This document shows positions 51,405-60,101 of a stretch of DNA of 64,000 nucleotides, in pieces; position 1 is the first letter of the stretch; each line of letters begins with the position of its first letter. Source of the DNA: Nostoc sp. ATCC 53789 (GTDB taxonomy: Bacteria; Cyanobacteriota; Cyanobacteriia; Cyanobacteriales; Nostocaceae); the NCBI RefSeq assembly GCF_009873495.1, contig NZ_CP046703.1, forward strand, positions 6,538,501 to 6,602,500, read 5' to 3'. The notes under the pieces were generated by a model that was not told the origin of the DNA, searched no databases, and saw nothing but the letters and a program-made list of their open reading frames with translations. Position numbers and translations under genes: made by a program.

Positions 51405-52682
51405 ATGCCACATCGTCATTATCCTCCCGCCTACTTACGCTATCTCAGAGCCAGGTTATGGAATCTAGGGCGACCTGGTTTTTGGGTAACTGCAATTTTT
51501 TTATCTGTAGTGGGACTAATAACCTGGGAATACTGGTCAAATCCAGATATTTTCGTTTATAAGCAAAAAAACAAAGTTACTTCACAAACCCCTATTGATT
51601 CCTCACTGTCAGCAGAAAACAGAGCCATTGCAGCCGACATTGATAACCTGCCAGTTTTATTTAATGACTTTGAGCAAGCAACTCTCTCATTAACGGCAAA
51701 TACTCCCAAGGAAAAAACTGAGGTAAAAAACAGCAAGAGTTTATTAGAGGATGTAATTAACAAACAAAAGTCTGCTAATGATGCCAAATTAAATCCTACT
51801 TTAGGCGTTAATGGCGACACCGCCCCCGTCGTGAAAAATCCTTTTGTCGTACAAACCGAAAATTTATTGCGGAATGGGACGCTTGACAATAATAATCAGT
51901 TTCTAGGTATCAAAACTTTAACTGGGGCATCTGAATCAACAGACGGGGAACAGACATCCTCTAACCTGGGAATTGGATTCACCAATCAAACCAATAAGAA
52001 TCAAAATTCTACTTCTGTCAGCCCTCTGCAAGCAATACTCAATCAATCCACAAATCAGAAGCTGTCTGGCTTTAATGGTACTAGTGCAACTCAGACAAAT
52101 ACTTTGGGTAGAGCCTCTGAGCCAGGAACAACGTTAATGCCACCTATGAATAGCTTATCCAGTCAGAATTCTCTACCAACTACTGGGACAGGCTACACGT
52201 CAACGGGTAGGAACTTGCAGCAAAATCCCTACAGTAATTTAAATAACGGTCAGGTATTACCTAATAATGGGTTAAATACTGGTGCAGGTTATACGAACTT
52301 GCAGCAAAATCCCTACAATAATTTAAATAACGGTCAGGTATCACCGAATAATGGGTTAAATACTGGTGCAGGTTATACGAACTTGCAGCAAAATCCCTAC
52401 AATAATTTAAATAATGGTCAGGTAGTGCCTAATGTAGCACCAGGAACGTCCCCAGTCACCTCTGGCATACCAAGTAATATTGCACCTTACTCTAGCCAGA
52501 TTCCGGGTCAAAGTGTTGTCACTCCCACAAATCCTATGGGATATGCGAATTATGGCTTGCAGCAGCCGACGCAATCACCACAGTCTAATTATGGGAATTA
52601 TGTGCAGCAGCAACCAACACAATCTAATTCCTTATATCTTCGCCAGCTTCGAGACAAGTATAGAAGTCCTGGTCAAAACTGA
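51405..52682 (+). CDS. Membrane-anchored Asn/Gln-rich repeat protein
   Basis: 425 residues. One transmembrane segment (WVTAIFLSVVGLITWEYW, residues 27-44) with a basic cytoplasmic N-terminus, then a long, Asn/Gln/Thr/Ser-rich extracytoplasmic region. At about residues 268-345 it has nearly three tandem copies of a 28-residue unit (core NLQQNPYNNLNNGQV, PNNGLNTGAGY; 84 bp each in DNA). No domain is recognised. The composition suggests a disordered cell-envelope protein. The near-identical DNA repeats imply recent expansion and possible length variation. Confidence 0.65.
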   Translation: MPHRHYPPAYLRYLRARLWNLGRPGFWVTAIFLSVVGLITWEYWSNPDIFVYKQKNKVTSQTPIDSSLSAENRAIAADIDNLPVLFNDFEQATLSLTANTPKEKTEVKNSKSLLEDVINKQKSANDAKLNPTLGVNGDTAPVVKNPFVVQTENLLRNGTLDNNNQFLGIKTLTGASESTDGEQTSSNLGIGFTNQTNKNQNSTSVSPLQAILNQSTNQKLSGFNGTSATQTNTLGRASEPGTTLMPPMNSLSSQNSLPTTGTGYTSTGRNLQQNPYSNLNNGQVLPNNGLNTGAGYTNLQQNPYNNLNNGQVSPNNGLNTGAGYTNLQQNPYNNLNNGQVVPNVAPGTSPVTSGIPSNIAPYSSQIPGQSVVTPTNPMGYANYGLQQPTQSPQSNYGNYVQQQPTQSNSLYLRQLRDKYRSPGQN

Positions 52683-52770
52683 TTTTATTTGCAGTGAAGA
52701 TACTGCACACCAAGGAGCGATCAGCGTTGGACATAATGCTCGATTTTGACGATGTTGAGCTTGCAGGTCG

Positions 52771-53400
52771 CTACAAGTAACTTTGCAAGTAACTTAGAGT
52801 CAATCTTTTTGTTTCTGTCACCAGTTGCTGACGGAATTTTTTTTCATGGCTAAGAGATGTCCACAAAAGGATACCGATCGTTTTCACTAACACAAAAGCG
52901 ATCGCTTCATAGACGATTGGTTCTAAATCTGGATAATGCTCCGATATAAACATCACCAAATCTTCAATCAGTTGGGCATCAGCCGCCGCATCGATCGCTT
53001 CTAGTTCAGGCATTGAACTTTGCAAGGGCATAAAGATGGCGTGATAACCTGGATAATCGGTAAAGAATTGATCAACGGTATCAATTACCTGCTCCATATA
53101 TCTAGAGAGAGTTAAACTCTTGCTTTCAGGTGTATTCAATTCTACTAATAAGTGATGGAGTTGCTGGTTATAGCGAGCTGCTAGTCCGTAAAGAATTGCT
53201 GCTTTGTCAGGAAAGAATTGGTACAGCGATCCGATAGGTACTTTGGCATTAGCTGCGATCGCATTAGTACTGGTAGCGTTATAACCCTCCGTAATAAACA
53301 GTTGTTCAGCTACATCCAAAATTTGATTTACGCGCTCTTGGCTACGGGCTTGGCGGGGCTGGCGACGCATCCCTCTAGGCTTTGATGAATCCGTGGTCAT
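52771..53400 (-). CDS. TetR family transcriptional regulator
   Basis: 209 residues. The N-terminal HTH is typical (RVNQILDVAEQLFITEGYNATSTNAIAANAKVPIGSLYQFFPDKAAIL, as region residues 24-71), and the C-terminal ligand-binding domain is helical. It is divergent from the Coq4-like gene, with two palindromic operator candidates in the 110-bp gap, so it probably represses both itself and that gene. Ligand unknown; lipophilic molecules are common for this family. Confidence 0.94.
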   Translation of the reverse strand: MTTDSSKPRGMRRQPRQARSQERVNQILDVAEQLFITEGYNATSTNAIAANAKVPIGSLYQFFPDKAAILYGLAARYNQQLHHLLVELNTPESKSLTLSRYMEQVIDTVDQFFTDYPGYHAIFMPLQSSMPELEAIDAAADAQLIEDLVMFISEHYPDLEPIVYEAIAFVLVKTIGILLWTSLSHEKKFRQQLVTETKRLTLSYLQSYL

Positions 53401-53439
53401 GAAGTTAAAAAAATTGGTGAGAAATTTGCTTGACTAAAC

Positions 53440-53482
53440 ATGAGCATTGCTCGTATTTTATAAATATGAGCAATGCTCATAT
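53440..53482. promoter_or_regulatory. Two palindromic operators between tetR and the Coq4 gene
   Basis: Site 1: ATGAGCATTGCTCGT (53440-53454, one mismatch). Site 2: ATATGAGCAATGCTCATAT (53464-53482, perfect around a central A). They share the half-site ATGAGCA and are 26 bp apart centre to centre. Likely TetR binding sites. Confidence 0.8.
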
Positions 53483-53510
53483 TATATTCTGACCACAGGA
53501 GGATATTGTT

Positions 53511-54200
53511 ATGGACAAAGATTCACTTACATTACCCACTGCCAAAGTTGGAAACGATTTAACCCGTCAGATGCAACAAATTAACGCATTCCAGCCTTTT
53601 CTGGCAATGCTTGCCGGAGATTCAAGTTTGGATGTAGTGGGAGAGATGGTTGTTGCTTTGCTGGAAACACCTTCCTTTGAAATTGCTGTAGAACACCTAA
53701 AGCGTGATTCTCGTTCGGCAGCATTAATTGAAGAGCGATACATGGCCCCGCCTCATGATCTGGACACTCTGTTGCAATATCCACCGGATTCCTTGGGATA
53801 CCTTTACAGCATGGCAATGAAGGCAAAGGGATTTCGAGCCGAAGACTTGTACGAAGAGATACCCATTTATTCCGATGCCAGTTATGTGGAGGCGAGACTG
53901 AGCCAAACTCACGATATTTGGCATATCGTCACTGGTTTTGGTGTATCACCATCTGACGAGATCGGATTACAGGCATTTCACTTATTACAGTTTCCCTATC
54001 CTCTAGCAGTATCTTTGCTTTCTAGTAGCATGATGTCCACCCTTCTATTCAATCCTGAAGAATTGCCTACTTTGCTTGATGCTATTCAAACCGGATGGGA
54101 AATGGGCAAAAATGCCAAACCTCTTTTTGCCCAAAAGTGGGAGGAAGCTTGGGAAAAGCCCTTACTCCAATGGCAAAAAGAGCTAAATCTTTTTTTGTAG
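53511..54200 (+). CDS. Coq4 family protein
   Basis: 229 residues. Coq4-like proteins are linked to ubiquinone biosynthesis in mitochondria; cyanobacteria lack ubiquinone, so a different quinone or lipid role is likely here. The zinc motif HDIWHIVTGFG (HDxxH with a following Glu) and YLYSMAMKAKGF are clear. Its start has AGGAGG at a good distance. It is divergent from a tetR gene whose operators overlap its promoter, so expression is probably induced by a small molecule. Confidence 0.9.
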   Translation: MDKDSLTLPTAKVGNDLTRQMQQINAFQPFLAMLAGDSSLDVVGEMVVALLETPSFEIAVEHLKRDSRSAALIEERYMAPPHDLDTLLQYPPDSLGYLYSMAMKAKGFRAEDLYEEIPIYSDASYVEARLSQTHDIWHIVTGFGVSPSDEIGLQAFHLLQFPYPLAVSLLSSSMMSTLLFNPEELPTLLDAIQTGWEMGKNAKPLFAQKWEEAWEKPLLQWQKELNLFL

Positions 54201-54252
54201 TAACTATCTAATCAGGGTCATCTGCATTTTTATTATCAAGAGAGCAATCTAT

Positions 54253-54474
54253 ATGCAGCACTTGTGTTCATATTTATACCGATTACCCTATGCAATGATG
54301 GATAACTTTGAGCTTTGGGGAGTTTACGAACCCAATTTCAGCGAAGCAGTAATTAGTTTGTTAGCATTTCAGCTACTTGAAGATACGATCACTCACTTGA
54401 TTAGGGAACTCCAAAAATTGAAGGAGGCAGAAGGCAGGAGGAGCAATTCACTTATAGGATTCGACCCCGGATGA
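54253..54474 (+). CDS. Small hypothetical ORF
   Basis: 73 residues from an ATG at 54253, mixed helical (AFQLLEDTITHLIRELQKLKEAEG). It has an AGAG sequence upstream but no known domain, and part of its end is encoded by a GGAGGCAGAAGGCAGG repeat stretch. It may be a small gene behind coq4 or a chance frame. Low confidence. Confidence 0.25.
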   Translation: MQHLCSYLYRLPYAMMDNFELWGVYEPNFSEAVISLLAFQLLEDTITHLIRELQKLKEAEGRRSNSLIGFDPG

Positions 54475-54481
54475 ATTGAAG

Positions 54482-54503
54482 CCACTGAATAAGAATTCAG
54501 TGG
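54482..54503. terminator. Hairpin between convergent genes
   Basis: CCACTGAAT (54482-54490) and ATTCAGTGG (54495-54503) with loop AAGA, a perfect 9-bp stem between coq4 (plus) and the SLH gene (minus). Possible terminator without a strong T-run. Confidence 0.5.
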
Positions 54504-54553
54504 GGGTCTTAAACCCTTGCCATTTAGCTTTAATTGCGCCAACCTACTTAACG

Positions 54554-55234
54554 TCATTGTGGGCTATTTGGAATAATCGGAACTTCTGGTGTTTCAGGTT
54601 GTCGCTGTTGTCGTTGTAAATACTTACTCAATACATAAGCCATATCTCCACGGGTAACGGGTTTTAATGGAGAAATATTGCTTTGAGCATCTGTATTGAG
54701 AAATCCTTCTGTAGCTACTGTAGCGATCGCTTTTCTAGCCCAAGTTGGGATAGACTTTTCATCTGGATGTGAAGCCAGAATCTCATTTACAGCCTCATCA
54801 GGAAACTGAAATACACCATAAGCTTGAGCGAAAATAGCAAGAGCCTCCGCCTTTGTCACCTTTTGATTAGGGAAAAACTCATTGCCCCGATAGCCTTTCA
54901 TGATGTCAGTTTTTAAGACTGTCTGTATATCATTAAATGCCCAATAAGAACGAGGAACATCTGGAATCGTTAAATTTGCTTTGTTAACAGCTTCTCTTTT
55001 ATCAAGCCGAAATGCTTTTACCATAATCGACGCTAATTCTGCTCTGCTCACTAACCTTTCTGGATAAAACTTGCCATCTGAAAAGTTGGTCATCCATTTT
55101 GCAGCAATTACCTGTTGAATAGAATCAGATGAGGTTCCAGAAGTCGTTTCTGGGACTTGAGCAATTGCTGGTAAATTTTGTAGTAGTGCTACTAAAGATA
55201 GAGTAATTGAAAGCTGACGCATCATCATAAGCAC
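54554..55234 (-). CDS. Secreted S-layer homology (SLH) domain protein
   Basis: 226 residues. Signal peptide (MRQLSITLSLVALLQNLPAIAQ) and then three SLH-like units: IAAKWMTNFSDGKFYPERLVSRAELASIMVKAF, IQTVLKTDIMKGYRGNEFFPNQKVTKAEALAIFAQAYG and IATVATEGFLNTDAQSNISPLKPVTRGDMAYVLSKYL (regions). SLH domains attach proteins to cell-wall polymers. No other domain follows, so it may be a small peptidoglycan-associated factor. The end is Gln/Pro-rich. Confidence 0.9.
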   Translation of the reverse strand: MLMMMRQLSITLSLVALLQNLPAIAQVPETTSGTSSDSIQQVIAAKWMTNFSDGKFYPERLVSRAELASIMVKAFRLDKREAVNKANLTIPDVPRSYWAFNDIQTVLKTDIMKGYRGNEFFPNQKVTKAEALAIFAQAYGVFQFPDEAVNEILASHPDEKSIPTWARKAIATVATEGFLNTDAQSNISPLKPVTRGDMAYVLSKYLQRQQRQPETPEVPIIPNSPQ

Positions 55235-55366
55235 TTTTAGCTACTAACGTGAATTTAAAAAACTACGTTACTGAGGTTAACGCAAAATTTGGTGTTCTTA
55301 ATAACCTGTAACTCAGCTAGTGACGAATTTAGGCTGGCAATGTTGCGTAGCTACGAGAGTGTAGCT

Positions 55367-55846
55367 TTAAAAATTAGGACTATGTTCAGAATCCCAGCAC
55401 TTCCCATCATTCCAGACTCTACTGGTGTGTTCACATTCTGATTTATCGTTAATCCAAGGAATTGAAGTAGGGTAATCCCAGGTAGATAGGGGAGTAAGTG
55501 AAGAGAATGCAAAAGAAAATATAGTGTAGCTACAAGCCGATAGAATCATTAAAAATACTATGACAAACAAGGTATTGGCAGGAGTCCAAAAAGGATATAA
55601 ACCTTTTTCAGAGCGTAAACGTGTTTTAGAACGACGTTCTGAACCTGCTAGCAACACCAAATAAAACCTTAATCCGGGAATTGGTACTGAAACTCTTATG
55701 TCTAAAGAATGACGAGTCCAAACACGAGAGTTAAAAACCCTTTTGATGGCTTCTAATTGCTCTACTGTGAAGGTATTTGACACTTCTGGGGCGATCTCAG
55801 CGACAAGTTTCTCGAAGGTAAGACCAGTATGCTGTGGCGTTGCCAT
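55367..55846 (-). CDS. Membrane protein of unknown function
   Basis: 159 residues. The N-terminal half looks cytoplasmic with TFEKLVAEIAPEVSNTFTVEQLEAIKRVFNSRVWTRHSLDIRVSVPIPGLRFYLVLLAGSERRS (region; an amphipathic block found in many Nostoc proteins). Then comes one strong transmembrane helix (ANTLFVIVFLMILSACSYTIF) and a short outside tail with three cysteines (KSECEHTSRVWNDGKCWD). No name can be given. Confidence 0.7.
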   Translation of the reverse strand: MATPQHTGLTFEKLVAEIAPEVSNTFTVEQLEAIKRVFNSRVWTRHSLDIRVSVPIPGLRFYLVLLAGSERRSKTRLRSEKGLYPFWTPANTLFVIVFLMILSACSYTIFSFAFSSLTPLSTWDYPTSIPWINDKSECEHTSRVWNDGKCWDSEHSPNF

Positions 55847-56039
55847 AGTTTACAGTATATTAATATACCATGTTTCTACATAAGCAATCTCCTCTCTTCC
55901 GGACACTACGATGTTTTATTTTTTACAAGTTCCTAATAAAGGAAGCAGAAATTAGCAAAAACTTGTTTTTTACCTTTCATCTTTTGATGTTATCTGCCCA
56001 CTACTATGGACTATAGTCAGTTTTTCAGGAGTTTTGGGA

Positions 56040-56747
56040 ATGACAGGAACAGATCCCGTAAAGTTGATGAAGCAAGAAGTTGGCAAAGCCGCTGCCGCCC
56101 TAGTAAAATCGGGTTCTATCGTCGGGTTGGGTACGGGGTCAACTACAGCATATACAATTCAGTTTTTAGGCGATCGCCTCAAGTCTGGTGAACTCAAAGA
56201 TATCATTGGCATACCTACCTCGTTTCAGTCAGAAGTGCTGGCGAAGCAGTATGGTGTCCCTCTCGCAACCTTAGATTCTATTGACCACATCGATATTGCT
56301 ATTGATGGTGCAGATGAAGTTGATCCGCAGAAGAATTTGATTAAAGGCGGTGGTGCAGCACATACCCGCGAGAAAGTCGTAGACTACCTGGCAGAACAGT
56401 TTATCGTCGTGGTAGATAGTGGTAAATTAGTAGATCGCTTGGGTTCTAGTTTTGCTGTACCCGTGGAAGTGATTCCAATGGCAATTACTCCTGTAACCAA
56501 TGCCATTAAAAAACTCGGTGGGAAACCAGAACTCCGCATGGGTGTAAAAAAAGCTGGCCCAGTGATCACTGACCAAGGTAACTTTGTCTTAGATGTCAGA
56601 TTTGACTCTATTGAAGATCCAGTCAGCCTAGAAAAAACATTGAATAACATTCCCGGTGTTCTGGAAAATGGTATTTTTGTTAACTGTGTCGATTTAGTTT
56701 TGATTGGTGAAGTCAAAGATGGTCAGCCATTAGTGCGGCAACTGTAA
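56040..56747 (+). CDS. rpiA: Ribose-5-phosphate isomerase A
   Basis: 235 residues. RpiA interconverts ribose 5-phosphate and ribulose 5-phosphate in the Calvin cycle and pentose-phosphate pathway. Conserved features: GLGTGSTTAYTI (phosphate loop), DGADEVDPQKNLIKGGGAAHTREK (catalytic Asp/Glu/Lys) and MGVKKAGPVITDQGNFVLDV. The ATG at 56040 has AGGAG 8 bp upstream; the TTG 6 bp earlier is less likely. A repeat element begins right at the stop codon. Confidence 0.97.
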   Translation: MTGTDPVKLMKQEVGKAAAALVKSGSIVGLGTGSTTAYTIQFLGDRLKSGELKDIIGIPTSFQSEVLAKQYGVPLATLDSIDHIDIAIDGADEVDPQKNLIKGGGAAHTREKVVDYLAEQFIVVVDSGKLVDRLGSSFAVPVEVIPMAITPVTNAIKKLGGKPELRMGVKKAGPVITDQGNFVLDVRFDSIEDPVSLEKTLNNIPGVLENGIFVNCVDLVLIGEVKDGQPLVRQL

Positions 56748-56909
56748 CCTGGATTTCTCACAAGTGAGAAATGAGCGTGAGTGTGGGGAGAAAGAGGAGG
56801 AATTGAATAACTGCACATCAATGAACACTGCATTGCCTCCCACACCTCCCACACCTCCCACACCTCCCACACTCCCTACCCGAACCACACAATACGTGAG
56901 AAATTCGGG
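56748..56909. repeat. MITE-like element, copy B
   Basis: Starts CCTGGATTTCTCAC (56748-56761, forming a hairpin with GTGAGAAAT at 56764-56772) and ends GTGAGAAATTCGGG (56896-56909). Inside are GTGTGGGGAG units and several tandem CTCCCACAC units (56837-56873). Same structure as 50881-51017. Confidence 0.7.
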
Positions 56910-57157
56910 TGTAAGAGTTATAGATTTTGGATTTTAGATTTTAGAGACATCTAAAATCCAAAATTAAGGGACTTCCAGAGAATAAAATATACAGTCAATA
57001 AAAATGATAATCATTTTAAGGGGGAGAAAGGGGTTGCCAACGGCAACCCCTTTCTCCCTCAATAAATAGGCAAGATAAATGTCTGCACAAAGAGAGTTCT
57101 TAAATGCAGTGAGCTGAATTGCTATCGACTATTTTTGCGCTTTTAACTTTTTGAAAA

Positions 57158-57817
57158 TTACGTTACTCCACAACAGATATCAATAAACCACTTACCTAAA
57201 TTTGGTAAATTATCTTCGGTAAAATTAGTCAAACGTTCAATCTTATTTTCAATTTCTTGCATAGCTTTTTTAGTTAGACGGACTCCGCTAGAGTAAGTCT
57301 GAGTAACTAACTTAACAACTGGACTTTTACCATTCCACGTCATAGTCTTAGCAAAATTTAATGCAGTTTCCACATCGTCTAAAATACTGCCATTCCAATG
57401 ATTCTCCAAAACAGCCCAAGTTCTTTCAATTGGATTATATTTACTGTGATAGGGAGGGTAATAAGCTAAACGTATATTTAATTTGTATGATTGAGCAAAT
57501 TCAACTATACGTTTCATAAACTGAGTACGTCGAGAACTATTTTCTCCTCCATTATCTTGATTAATAAGTAAAGTTTTTATTTCCGAAAATCGCCAGCTTT
57601 CTGATTTCCAAAAATCCCCTAAAATGTCAACGATAAAATCGCTAGTTACTTTGGATTCTGTAAAATACAAAAATAGCTCGTCAAGGTCTGGAAGAAAGAT
57701 ACCATAAGGAGCTACAGTTGTTTTTGGTTTGAAGTCGTGGTCATCAGTTTCTGTTGGTACTCGATTTCTACCACCACGATCAAAGGAGCCGATATTTACG
57801 CGAGCTTTCGCATCCAA
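57158..57817 (-). CDS. ISAzo13-like transposase, catalytic frame (copy 2)
   Basis: 219 residues, the same protein as the frame at 8610-9269, with the same DDE residues (LSLDAKARV; NQDNGGENS; KYNPIERTW). It is open upstream to the A8 run (T8 on the plus strand, about 57901-57908). Confidence 0.85.
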   Translation of the reverse strand: MDAKARVNIGSFDRGGRNRVPTETDDHDFKPKTTVAPYGIFLPDLDELFLYFTESKVTSDFIVDILGDFWKSESWRFSEIKTLLINQDNGGENSSRRTQFMKRIVEFAQSYKLNIRLAYYPPYHSKYNPIERTWAVLENHWNGSILDDVETALNFAKTMTWNGKSPVVKLVTQTYSSGVRLTKKAMQEIENKIERLTNFTEDNLPNLGKWFIDICCGVT

Positions 57818-57867
57818 GCTTAAACGTAAAATAGTTGGGTCATCTGAAGCTTCTTGGTGAACTATAG

Positions 57868-58395
57868 CTAATTGCTCAAAGATTGCATCAGTTTCGGGAA
57901 TTTTTTTTGAGGTTGAATTTTGGCAACCCTCTTGAGGCGATACCCTAAATCATTTAACTTGACACGAATTGTTTCTGAAGTTGGTAATTCTTCTTCAGCA
58001 TAACCAAATTTTTCAATTAATTGATGTCTTACAACAGATGCGCCCAGTCGGGTATAGAGTCTTTGACTTTTAAAAGTCGGGTCTATTTGACTTTGAGAAT
58101 CGACTAGTTTTTTGATATCTTCTAAAAGAGTTGGTAGGTGTTCTTCTGCTTTTTTTCTTCCTCTACCTTGATAATTATCCACACAAGTGATACCACTATT
58201 TAATTCTTTAATTCCTTTACCAATAGTTACACGGTTCCATCCTAACTCTCGCTCTGCTATAGACTTTCCTCCGTGTCCTAATGCCACAACTGTTTGTGCA
58301 ATGAACCTACGTTTAGCTGCTCCCTTTAATTGATGTGCGGTTTCCTTCAATAACTTTTTCAATGAATCTGTTAATTGTATTGACACCTCAAACAT
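57868..58395 (-). CDS. ISAzo13-like transposase, N-terminal frame (copy 2)
   Basis: 175 residues, the same as 8032-8559. It ends out of frame just after the A8 run, as in copy 1. That two insertions carry the same frame break argues that the break does not abolish mobility. Confidence 0.85.
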   Translation of the reverse strand: MFEVSIQLTDSLKKLLKETAHQLKGAAKRRFIAQTVVALGHGGKSIAERELGWNRVTIGKGIKELNSGITCVDNYQGRGRKKAEEHLPTLLEDIKKLVDSQSQIDPTFKSQRLYTRLGASVVRHQLIEKFGYAEEELPTSETIRVKLNDLGYRLKRVAKIQPQKKFPKLMQSLSN

Positions 58396-58562
58396 CCCAA
58401 AATCGAATCATCATTCAATTTACTACAACTTGGGGTGGGAGAGGCTGCCAACGGCAGCCTCTCCCACCCCCCTAACAATGATTATCATTTTTATTATCTG
58501 TATATTTTATTTTCTGGAAGTCCCTAAGCAGCAGGTTCAGTTCATCTAAACACTAATTTAAA

Positions 58563-59228
58563 ATGTGCGATCGCTACTTGGCCCATGTCTTGCTTAAGGA
58601 AAAATTACAAGCCAAGCTTGAGGAGATTCAAGCTAAGAGCGATGGCTCTCCTGTTACCGATTTGAAGCTAGACAAAACCTTAGCCGAAGAAATTGAAAAA
58701 TTGACGACGGAACTAGAGAGCGTCAATCCGAATCTTAATCCTCTGAGCAACGCGACTCATTTGTTAAACGGAGCTTGGCAACTGCAATACTCCACTGCTA
58801 GAGAAATCCGGTCTTTAGCTTCTCTCCCATTGGGCTTAAAACTGGGTAAAGTTTATCAAGTAATTGATGTTACAAATAAATTGTTTTTCAATCTAGCTAA
58901 GGTTAAACATCCTCTGGGGATAGTCTCAGGATATGTTAAAGTGACAGCTAGCTTTGGGCCAGCCAAAGAAGATTTAGAACCTCTAGCTAACAAACGCCTC
59001 AACGTTTATTTTGACAAACGCTACCTATCGATTGAGCAAATTGTTGGTATTAATACTCCTCAACTAAACCCATTTAAGGTTGTCTCAGCTAATAATCCTA
59101 CTAGCAGAGTTGCGACATTAGACATTACTTATTTAGATGAAACCTTAAGAATTGGCCGTGGAGGAGATGGAAGTTTATTCATTCTTAGTAAATCTGATGA
59201 TTTACCTGACTTCACCTCCTCAATTTAA
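58563..59228 (+). CDS. PAP/fibrillin family protein
   Basis: 221 residues. Plastid-lipid-associated (fibrillin) family, lipocalin-like proteins that bind lipids or quinones at thylakoids and plastoglobules. Seen: LKEKLQAKLEEIQ, the NPLSNATHLLNGAWQLQYSTAREIRSL block, and the C-terminal TYLDETLRIGRGGDGSLFILSK, which is the family signature end. The ATG at 58563 follows a spacer of only 38 bp after the ISAzo13-like copy, so its original promoter may have been separated. Confidence 0.93.
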   Translation: MCDRYLAHVLLKEKLQAKLEEIQAKSDGSPVTDLKLDKTLAEEIEKLTTELESVNPNLNPLSNATHLLNGAWQLQYSTAREIRSLASLPLGLKLGKVYQVIDVTNKLFFNLAKVKHPLGIVSGYVKVTASFGPAKEDLEPLANKRLNVYFDKRYLSIEQIVGINTPQLNPFKVVSANNPTSRVATLDITYLDETLRIGRGGDGSLFILSKSDDLPDFTSSI

Positions 59229-59246
59229 AATTGATCGCGCCGATGA

Positions 59247-60026
59247 GTGGATATGGCTCTCTCAATAACGCATCTTTTCACCAAAGTAAAACCAGGTTCT
59301 GCAATGGTAGAACTTAAAACATTAAACTTAAAGTTAGGTCATGGTATAGAAGAAGATATTAATGCCGAGCTGATAAGTCCCAGGCAAGTTTTAATTGTTA
59401 GGTATGAAGATATTTTAGACTTATCAATTCAACCAGGAGAATTGCGAGAAAATATTGTGGTTACAGGTATAGGATTTGATAAATTTATTCCTGGATCTCT
59501 GCTAACCTTTGAAAGTGGTGCGGCAATTCGTCTAACTTTTTACTGCGAACCGTGTAAGCGAATAGCCCACTTAGTAGAATCATTCAAGAGCATCAAGGGT
59601 AAAAGAGGAATCTTAGGCGTAGTTACTCAATCAGGTCAAATTCAAGTTGGTAGTAAATTTCAGGTTCAAGCTCAGAAATTTCCAGCATTACCTGAAAATC
59701 CTTATGAACGATTTCTAGATTTTATCATCAAAATTCCTAGTGGGAAAGTAGTTACATATAAACAGATAATTAAAGCTATAGGAGTTGATAATAGTTATCT
59801 AAGAGCTATTCCTACATATCTGAAAAAAACCTCAGCTAATAATTATCCAGTACATAGAATATTAGACTCTAAAGGTTATTTAATAAATTATGTGAACCAA
59901 CAAAAAGATAAGTTGGAAACTGAAGGAGTTAAGGTTTTAGCAGAGGCAGACGTAGTGAAAAAATTAAATAAAAATTATGTAGATATTAATAATTATTCAT
60001 GGGAAGATTGCAACATATATTTATAA
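59247..60026 (+). CDS. MOSC domain fused to alkyltransferase-like (ATL) domain
   Basis: 259 residues in two parts. Residues ~25-145 are a MOSC domain (LGHGIEEDINA; SPRQVLIVRYEDI; PGELRENIVVTGI; YCEPCKRI with the conserved Cys103), which handles sulfur for molybdenum-cofactor enzymes or related cargo. Residues ~154-213 resemble the O6-alkylguanine DNA alkyltransferase HTH (FLDFIIKIPSGKVVTYKQIIKAIG), but the active-site PCHR is PVHR (V202), so it cannot transfer alkyl groups and is ATL-like. A GTG at 59247 is the first start; ATG 59253 or 59304 are possible. It follows the fibrillin gene by 18 bp. Confidence 0.8.
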   Translation: MDMALSITHLFTKVKPGSAMVELKTLNLKLGHGIEEDINAELISPRQVLIVRYEDILDLSIQPGELRENIVVTGIGFDKFIPGSLLTFESGAAIRLTFYCEPCKRIAHLVESFKSIKGKRGILGVVTQSGQIQVGSKFQVQAQKFPALPENPYERFLDFIIKIPSGKVVTYKQIIKAIGVDNSYLRAIPTYLKKTSANNYPVHRILDSKGYLINYVNQQKDKLETEGVKVLAEADVVKKLNKNYVDINNYSWEDCNIYL

Positions 60027-60101
60027 TAGATATTGCTTATTTAATTATCATGGTAATTACAAGATTATCCGGCATTCTGAAAAGTAAAATGGTTCCTTGG
60101 A

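Larger units (their letters stand above)
56968..58524 (-). mobile_element. ISAzo13-like insertion sequence, copy 2 (1557 bp, inverted)
   Basis: Same length, ends and internal features as the element at 7903-9459, in the opposite orientation. It is flanked by a 3-bp target duplication TAA (56965-56967 and 58525-58527). Its two transposase frames give the same proteins as copy 1, with the same break at the A8 run. It inserted between rpiA and the PAP/fibrillin gene, 38 bp before the latter's start. The ~50.6 kb between the copies is a potential inversion segment by recombination. Confidence 0.93.
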
